The position numbers and the translations under genes were made by a program. A model generated the notes under the pieces. The model did not search any database, had not been told where the DNA came from, and saw only the letters and a list, made by a program, of their open reading frames with translations. From Hordeum vulgare subsp. vulgare (lineage: Eukaryota; Streptophyta; Magnoliopsida; Poales; Poaceae), in NCBI RefSeq assembly GCF_904849725.1, contig NC_058521.1:344704638-344768637 (forward strand): a stretch of 64,000 bases of DNA. The letters run 5' to 3'. Shown here in pieces: positions 57,737 through 64,000 of this stretch (positions within the stretch are counted from its first letter, which is position 1; each line of letters starts with the position of its first letter).

Positions 57737-58317
57737 CGTTCGTTCAAGAGAAGAATTCAAGGGGTCCCGCGGCTAAATTATTCAACCGCGAGAAATAAGG
57801 GCGAGAAGATCATTGTGAAAAGATAGCTAATTAAGATCGAATCACGACGTGTCGGTGGTGTGTGTGTGTCAGTGGCAAGGTCAATCTTTGATGACTGTTA
57901 TTTCACGTCAGTTGATTTCAACCATGTCATGTAATTCTAAATCTTTGCACCATGTGATGTAATTCTAAAACGTTGGGCTATTCCATTACTTTTCGGTTAT
58001 TAAGTCATGTGCATGAAGAAACCTTGTTAAAAGTATATGGACAAGTGCTAGAAGACTAAAATTAATGCAAAAACAAGATCATCATGAGAACTTGATCATC
58101 ATGCAATATGTAAGAAAGTTATTACACACAACTTAAAATCCAAAATAGTAATAATTTTAGTTATTACATGCAACTAAAAATCAAAAAGTGATAACCAAAA
58201 ATAAGATCATCATGAGAACAAGATCATATTGTTACAAAATTATTACATGTAACTAAAAAGTGATAACCAAAATTATTACATGCAACTAAAAATCCAAAAA
58301 AAATAAAAAAAATTTAG
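57737..58317. other. Interval between TNP2 and internal repeats, element B
   Basis: AT-rich DNA with imperfect repeats of ACATGCAACTAAAAATC (about 58160-58290). No gene seen. Confidence 0.4.
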
Positions 58318-58440
58318 TAATGACGCACCAGGAGAAGGTGCGCCATTGCTATACCTCCCAACTTATCGCGCACCACTAAAAGGTGCGCCAGTGATATGCC
58401 ACTTATGGCACACCCCTAAATGGTGTGACATTGTTAACCC
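58318..58440. repeat. Internal subterminal-type repeats upstream of B ORF2
   Basis: Copies of AGGTGCGCCATTG and GCGCACCACTAAAAGGTGCGC-like sequence, the terminal-arm motif of B, lie between TNP2 and the ORF2 leader. Confidence 0.75.
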
Positions 58441-59263
58441 TCCCCGCACTCGCCTCTCCCCCGCATCTCCACTCCAACCGCACCCCTCCCTCCGTCCCAT
58501 CTCCCCTCGTCAGCCACCGCCGCCGCCCTCCTCATCAGCCACAGCCGGCCTCCTCGTTAGCCGCTGCCGCCCTCCTCGTCAGCCACCGCCGCTGCCCTCC
58601 TCGTCAGCCACCGCCGCCCTCCTCGTCAGCCACCGCCGCCCTCCTCTTCAGCCGCCGCCTCACTGCCCCCAGGCCACGGCCACCCCTGCACACGTCGTCG
58701 CCGCCGGACGGGTCAGGCGGCCATCACCGCTGTGGAGGTGAGCACCCCCGCCACTCCCTCTTCCCCATATCTCCCCCGCCTCTTCCTCTTCCCCATCTCC
58801 CCACCGTCGTCCCCTCCTGCCACCTCTTACTTCCGCTGGCGCGTCACCCCCTGCAACCCTAGCCGTCCATCTCCGTCTACCGGGGCGCCTCCTCGCCGTC
58901 GTGGAAGTACCGGTGACTATGTAGAATATATTGAATTTTGAACTGGGTTTCAGTCAATCAAAAACCACTCAATTTATTAGCACACACATATGGCCGGGGA
59001 TTACGATGAATTAAACAAGAGAGCTGCACACACTGAATTTGAGTTCAGTCAACCAAATACAACTGATTTCAGTAAAATGGCATGTTGTTGATGTTCTGGT
59101 AGAATATAATTTAGTTGATCACTGATTTATGCCTTTTGATTGTAGTGGTTATGTTAAATTTATTTCTGAAGTATTTAAATCTTCCATCTTACTATTTTTT
59201 TGCATCCTGCTAGTGCAGTAAGGTTGTAATGACTCATACTTGTTACCCCTTTCTCCTGAAACG
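58441..59263 (+). promoter_or_regulatory. Leader region of B ORF2
   Basis: A GC-rich section (58440-58900) with repeated CCTCCTCGTCAGCCACCGCC units, then AT-rich DNA. Proline- and serine-rich frames in the GC-rich part are probably non-coding leader. A GTGAG donor-like site occurs at 58739. Confidence 0.4.
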
Positions 59264-59383
59264 TAGATTAATTTCCGTTTCGGTTGAGAATTGGGAACTC
59301 CTAGGTCAAGAAAATTAGCAAAGGTCATGCCCAATTTTCTTGACCTAGAAGGTGCCCGATTCAACCCCGTGAAATAATCTAGT
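59264..59383 (+). other. Leader foldback of B ORF2
   Basis: The perfect inner arms CTAGGTCAAGAAAATT (59301-59316) and complement (59333-59348) flank a 16-base loop. Imperfect pairing extends outward to about 59264 and 59383. The left arm includes the shared leader motif (AATTTCCGTTTCGG). The ORF2 start is at 59409. It is at the same place as the C ORF2 foldback. Confidence 0.8.
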
Positions 59384-59408
59384 AGCCTTTTTCCTATTTA
59401 GAGCGAAC

Positions 59409-62400
59409 ATGGCCAACAACGATGACGTCGGCTGTTCGGGCAAGCAATTCTGGGAGCTATCCCAGGAGATGGAGGAAGAACCTCTCCGCTATGAGGACGC
59501 AACGGAAGACACCGATCACGACTACACAACCCCTAGTGGCGTCGGGGATGACACCACTGATGGTGCCACCGGGGATGCCACCACTGATGATGGCAGCAAA
59601 CTCACAGATGGCAGCCAACCGAAGAAGCAACGGAAGGACCGGCGCCCGAACGTGCTCGGCACCGTCAGGGAGGAATTTACAGAAGTGTCTTCCAATGGGC
59701 ATCCAACGACGCCCAAAGAATTAGTCGGTGGGTACGCGGGACAACTCGGGTGCATTCTCTGGAGCACCGTCTCATTCAACACCGAGAACCTAAGGCATCA
59801 AGGCCGAGCGAATTGGTGCAACCTCCTCTTTACGAAGCTACACGAACGATACATGTTCCCCGGTGACGTCGCAAACACACGCCTCGCAGGGAATAAAGTG
59901 AACAGTGTCGCTCTCACGAAGATGAGCACGACCCTGGCTACTTGGAGAGCCTCGGTGAAGAGAAGGATTCTAAGAGGTGATAGTTATGAGAAGATCAAGG
60001 AGACAAATCCTTCGATCAGCGAAGCTGACTACCAGGAGTTCAAGATCAAGTGCGAGAGCAACGCATCCGCGGAATCAAGTCAGTGCGGGAAAGATATGCG
60101 GGACTTGAACTTAGGGGTCCACAAACTCGTTCCCGGCGGTTACAGAGTGGCGGATCCTAAATGGGACAAGGAGGACGCGGAGCGTGCCGAGCAAGGCCTA
60201 CCGCCCCTCTTCGATAAATACCCTAAAAAGCCGATGAGGAACTATGTCATGGCCAGGTACAAGGTGGACCCAGTAACAAAGGAGCTTACCACGGATCCGA
60301 AGGTGAAGGAGCTTGAGCGTGTTCTGGTAAGGAATACACCCCCGCGTAATTAGCTCCATATGGTTGCATTCTAATTAATGAAGCCAAAATTCTAAATGGT
60401 TCACGTTCCTTCCGCAGGAAACTGAAAGCAGTAGCGCGGGGTCTCCGAGCTTCCCGTCTGCCCCTTGGGACAACACTTTAAATAGGGCGTCAAATGTAAT
60501 GAAACACAAGGATTAGCTTAGTAAGCCGTCGTCAGCTGGTCGTGTGGCCGTCGAAGTCTTGTCCATGAAATGGTCGGAATACTATAAGGCTGGGCGAAAG
60601 GACAGAAAGACTATCTCGGAAAACCAGGAGTGCGAGGTTAAAGAACTCAAGGCACAAGTGGCGCGGATTCCAGAGATAGTCCAAGAGCAAGTGCGAGAAC
60701 AACTTGGAGCGACGATCGCCGCAATTATGCCTTCCTTGCTTGAGGGGCTGCGGGGGTGGATTGCGAGCGGCCAACAGGGGCCGCCCCGATTCCCAGCTTC
60801 ACGGGCAGCAACTCGCACAACGCGCCGGCATTGGTGTCTCCGGCGGAGGCGGCATTGCAGCTGCCTCCGGTGTCGGCGCTGGTATTTGAGGTTAATGCAC
60901 CCGTGTGTGGGAAGAATACGCCGGCCGGCACCTCGGCATCAAGCAGCCCCTCCGTCACTTGCACGCTCGCCGTTGGCGGTGCCTCGACATTAGCCGAGCT
61001 CGACGCCATCACGGTAACTATAAGCCTCGGCTGATGACTTCATCTCCTTGCCTTTTTGACTAGGCATCCCTGACGCCCTACATGTTTTCGCAGGGCGCCG
61101 CCAACGTTCCATGCACTCTCCTGCAATTCGTGGACGGCGAGTTGATCGATCTCGCCAAGGCCAAAATCGTTGAACCGGGCAACCGCGTGTTCCACGGTAA
61201 TCCGATGCCACCCACCGTGTATAGGGTTCAACTGGTTCGGGTGTTGTGGGGCTGCGACGACTCGTTACCTCCGTATCGACCCGTTGGGGTCGACGAAGAT
61301 GATGTGATGACCCTCAGCGCCTGCTTAAACTTGTCCATGCTTTGGCCGAAGAGCCAGATTCGTCTGGGGGCGGGGGACACCACCCCACAGACAACACCGC
61401 CAGTCGTGCCAGTGCCAAGCCATGGCAAGACCGCAGCAACGCTACCCCGTCATTTGATCCGGACATGCATATGGCACAGGATCCGGACGACGACAACGAT
61501 ACAATTTCCAACATTGATAAGTACATCAACGAACATGGGTACGGTGACGATGACGCCTTGTTCGGGCCTCCTTCTCAAGAAACCAACCGTGCAAAATACG
61601 ATGGCGATCTAGTTGGTACCGCGGAGAAACCCAATTTCAACAGGCGTCGGCTGTTCAGTTCTCAGGAGACGCCTCCAGCTCCTGTCGTCACCGAGACTCA
61701 AATAGCCGAGGTGCGAAATATTATCAGCCCCAACACACTCAAGAAGGTGGTCTCTGAGCATAACTCGATCCCATTACAGCAGAAGAAGCAGAAGGGACGG
61801 AAAAGAAAAACTAACAAGGGTGCGAGCCAGCCGGCACCGAGTACGATCCGTGCTCAGGACGGGCCACGAATATCTAAGGATATTGAGAGGAGGGTGCATG
61901 TGGCGGGTAGGCTGATGCTACCGAATAATATGCTCAATGCTGCAACCGATGCTATGCGGAGTCTGCATGACGATGTTCTTTATATGGAGAAGCGGCGTCT
62001 CTCCGACAATGATGGGGCATACCCGGTTTTCATGGCCAAGGTGCCAGAGGGCAAGGGCTTTGTCGATAGCAACATCGGGCGTATGATCGTCCTGCGGCTT
62101 GATGACATCTTCGCTATGCTTAACCTTTATCCATTGCACTACACCCTCATTCGGCTCTTTTCGCTCAGTACGGAGATGCGGATCATTAGAGACAAGACCC
62201 CGAATATCATGATAGTCGACCCCTTCTACATGTGTCCCAAGCTCTTGGACGGCGCTGGGACCGGCGAGTCGCGAGTTCATACCTCGAAGGCTTCATTCTG
62301 GCGAACGCAGATAAGGATAACTTCCTCGTGCCTTACTTTTCTGAGTAAGTCATTCCCTCATCGCCCCGTAACATATGATTTCTTAGATTTCGATCGTTCT

Positions 62401-62988
62401 TTTTTTCTAACATTCCGTGTTTTGTGAAGTGAGACACATTGCACACTCATCCTCTTAAGCTCGAAATATTCCATGGCCACGTATTTCTACTCGGTCCGTC
62501 AGTCGAAGAAAGACTACACAAATATCAAGAAAGTTCTTGATGATGTCCTCCCCGGCTACGCCAAATCTCGAGGCACCTTCAGGAGGCCAATTCTTAGGTA
62601 TGGCAAGCACGTGTTCACCCACGTAACGACGTTCCCCTGTGTCAAGAAACCGCCTGGCAGTCAGAAGGATGCGTACTACGCCCTCCATCACATGTGGGCG
62701 ATCGTACGGGACCCGCATCACCGTATGCTACCAAATGAGCTCAAATATTGGGCCGCACGCTTCTCGGCAATCCCGGACGAGGACATCACACAAGAATTCT
62801 TTCGCATCGAGTCGGAGTTGGCGGAAATCATCTATCAAGATGTCCTTGCTAGATCGGGGCAGTTCTACCTCAACTGTCCACCGTCCAATAATGATATTGA
62901 CACAACGTTACAAATGCAGGCTCACAACGACCGCTCATTCATGACCATCACGAAAGACGGTGGCTTCATCCACGCTCCGATCCCTTAG
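59409..62988 (+). pseudogene. ORF2 of element B: Transposase_24/TNP1-like with Ulp1-like C terminus, decayed
   Basis: Exon 1 (59409 to about 60328) starts MANNDDVGCSGKQFWELSQE and includes YAGQLGCILWSTVSFNTENL and MSTTLATWRASVKRRILRGD, a Ptta/En/Spm-type region; the donor GTAAGG follows ERVL. Exon 2 runs about 60418-61013 (acceptor CCGCAG, donor GTAACT) and exon 3 61094-62343 (acceptor TTTTCGCAG, donor GTAAGT). The final exon, to 62988, carries THCTLILLSSKYSMATYFYS, KDYTNIKKVLDDVLPGYAK and CVKKPPGSQKDAYYALHHM, which I read as a Ulp1/C48-like fold. Lesions: stop near 60513, frameshifts near 60780, 61425 and 62260. In En/Spm the second protein binds subterminal repeats; whether that holds here is inference. 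Confidence 0.72.
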
Positions 62989-63153
62989 TCGAGTCGAAAC
63001 TACTGATGCTATGTTGTAATTAAACTTTAATGAACTTGTATGTCTCTTTAGTTTGGACAGTCGTTGAACTTATATGTGTAGTTGATGCTATTTATTAGTA
63101 GGACCTTGAATCATGCTATTAATGTGTTGCTTTTGTTTGTCTAGTGCATAGAG
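62989..63153. other. Spacer before the small third ORF
   Basis: AT-rich. A polypyrimidine stretch and AG (TTTTGTTTGTCTAG, ending 63144) just before the ORF look like a splice acceptor, so the ORF may be a 3-prime exon of a longer transcript. Confidence 0.4.
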
Positions 63154-63360
63154 ATGCAATCATATTTCGTGTACAAGGGTGAGGTTCCTGGAGTCTACGA
63201 CGACTGGGAGGAGTGTCGGAGAGAGGTTCACCGTTTCAGTGGTAACAGTTACAAAGGGTACACCACTAGGGCGGAGGCGGAAGCTAGATACGCGCACTAT
63301 CTAGCGGGAGAGAGGAGGGAGCGAAGGAGGAATCGTATGAAGATCAGTTTCATCACATGA
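63154..63360 (+). CDS. RNase H1 N-terminal-type (hybrid-binding / viroplasmin) domain ORF
   Basis: Intact 68-residue ORF: MQSYFVYKGEVPGVYDDWEE, then CRREVHRFSGNSYKGYTTRA, EAEARYAHYL and a basic tail. The pattern YFVYKG-x-PG-Y-x-W-x-EC, V-x-F-G-x-YKGY-T-x-EA matches the domain found at the N terminus of eukaryotic RNase H1, where it binds RNA-DNA hybrids or dsRNA, and in caulimovirus viroplasmin. No RNase H catalytic domain follows before the stop at 63358-63360. It is the only undamaged recognised ORF of element B, which suggests recent constraint or chance. A splice-acceptor-like site lies 9 bp upstream, so it could also be the last exon of the ORF2 transcript. Confidence 0.72.
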   Translation: MQSYFVYKGEVPGVYDDWEECRREVHRFSGNSYKGYTTRAEAEARYAHYLAGERRERRRNRMKISFIT

Positions 63361-63629
63361 TACTCATCGTGACCGCAACCCTCTTCTATGTTAGTTTAGA
63401 TATCGACTTGTAATGTGAAGACAAACTCTCTACTCGCAAGACTTGTAATGTTCTAACTTTGTTCGGTATTTTGAATTCGGAGACTAATACGATGAATTGT
63501 ATTCGAAGACTAATATTCTATTGTATTCGATAAATCTGCTATTTATATATATGTTGTGCTATTTATATTCTATTCTATTATGTATATTTTAAACTGTATA
63601 AATATGAGAAAAACAAATCCTAATATTCA
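63361..63629. other. 3-prime flank of element B genes
   Basis: AT-rich, with no gene; probably 3-prime UTR and polyadenylation region of the plus-strand genes. Confidence 0.35.
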
Positions 63630-63882
63630 TAGTAGTGGCGCACCTACAGGAGGTGCACCATTAGTATCTGGGATAGTAATGGCGCACCAGGTGGTGCGCC
63701 ATTATTTTCTTGGATAGTAATGGCGCACCAGGTGGTGCGCCACTGTTATGTATATTAACAGTGGCGCACTAGGGGTGCGCCATTACTGTTTATTAGTAGT
63801 GGCGTGATAATAATGGCGCACCCATAGTGCGCCATTAATTGCTAAATTGGGTGCGCCACTAATAGGCCTTTTTCTAGTAGTG
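63630..63882. repeat. CACTA B right subterminal repeats
   Basis: Dense copies of TAATGGCGCACC and GGTGCGCCATTA end at the terminus 63882. Confidence 0.85.
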
Positions 63883-63885
63883 TAC

Positions 63886-64000
63886 TTCTCATTTTCACCC
63901 TTGCATCACCATTTTACCCCTCTTGCCCCAGTTCTGCTTAAGCCAAAGCCCCCACCTCTTGCCAAAGGGTCCCTAGCATCCCAAAGCATTGCTTCAAGCC
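63886..64000 (+). repeat. G3 3-prime LTR, second segment
   Basis: Resumes the LTR interrupted at 53479. TTTTACCCCTCTTGC and AAAGCCCCCACCTCTT match G0 near 13380-13435, and the last 25 bases match the start of the G3 5-prime LTR fragment at 44672. The LTR continues beyond the window. Confidence 0.75.

Larger units (their letters stand above)
53480..63882 (+). mobile_element. CACTA element B, complete ends, TSD TAC
   Basis: The left terminus is CACTACTAGAAAAAAGCCTA and the right terminus, read on the minus strand, is CACTACTAGAAAAAGGCCTA (19 of 20). The exact 3-bp duplication TAC is at 53477-53479 and 63883-63885. Length is 10403 bp. Terminal arms carry GCGCCATTA repeats. On the plus strand are TNP2, ORF2 (Transposase_24-like plus Ulp1-like) and an RNase H1 N-terminal-type ORF. 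It is inserted in the 3-prime LTR of G3, whose sequence resumes correctly at 63886. Confidence 0.9.

Noticed and set aside
58346..58941. Pro/Ser-rich ORFs before B ORF2
   Set aside because: GC-rich leader with CCTCCTCGTCAGCC repeats; two frames are open equally and the ORF2 start at 59409 is better supported.

Overview
The window is almost wholly transposable-element DNA from a large grass genome. A Triticeae species (wheat, Aegilops or barley group) is the best fit: CACTA elements ending CACTACTA..., long-LTR Gypsy elements and deep nesting are typical of that group, and the coding remnants resemble elements I know from wheat. This is family recognition, not a database result. I see no intact host gene, rRNA, tRNA or CRISPR array. 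The only host-gene material is a minus-strand CDC26-TTM3 fragment at 731-1139.

Layout. 1-1702: right part of a CACTA element (here 'B1') carrying the CDC26-TTM3 fragment. 1703-11144: right arm of a second CACTA ('A-prime'), containing a 77-bp tandem array, split by a complete 8.7-kb CACTA ('A', 2186-10846, TSD TCA). A has a decayed minus-strand TNP2 transposase and much low-complexity DNA. 11148-15913: 3-prime part of a long-LTR retrotransposon ('G0') into which A-prime inserted. 15914-16452 plus 33818-33950: one Copia-type gag remnant split by a Gypsy element ('G1', 16453-33817, TSD CTTAC). G1 has a gag remnant and an antisense, intron-containing ORF. It is itself interrupted by a long-LTR, coding-poor element ('G2', 20597-31520). 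33960-36452: Gypsy protease remnant and unassigned repeat. 36453 to about 44670: CACTA 'C', truncated on the right, with a fragment of a further CACTA ('D') inside. 44670-64000: long-LTR element 'G3' of the G0 family, whose 3-prime LTR is split by a complete 10.4-kb CACTA ('B', 53480-63882, TSD TAC).

How the genes relate. B and C share one gene order: TNP2 transposase, then internal copies of the terminal-repeat motif, then an 'ORF2' combining a Transposase_24/TNP1-like region with a Ulp1-like C terminus (the latter seen only in B). B alone retains a third small intact ORF, an RNase H1 N-terminal-type (hybrid-binding/viroplasmin) domain. All the transposase genes are broken, so none of the copies here should move without help from other copies.

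The most unusual pattern is a large foldback (arms of about 50-70 nt) in the leader of a transposase-type gene in each of the three CACTA elements with coding regions. A leader motif is also shared by both genes of B and C. A conserved palindrome with a compensatory base-pair change occurs in the LTRs of two retrotransposon families.
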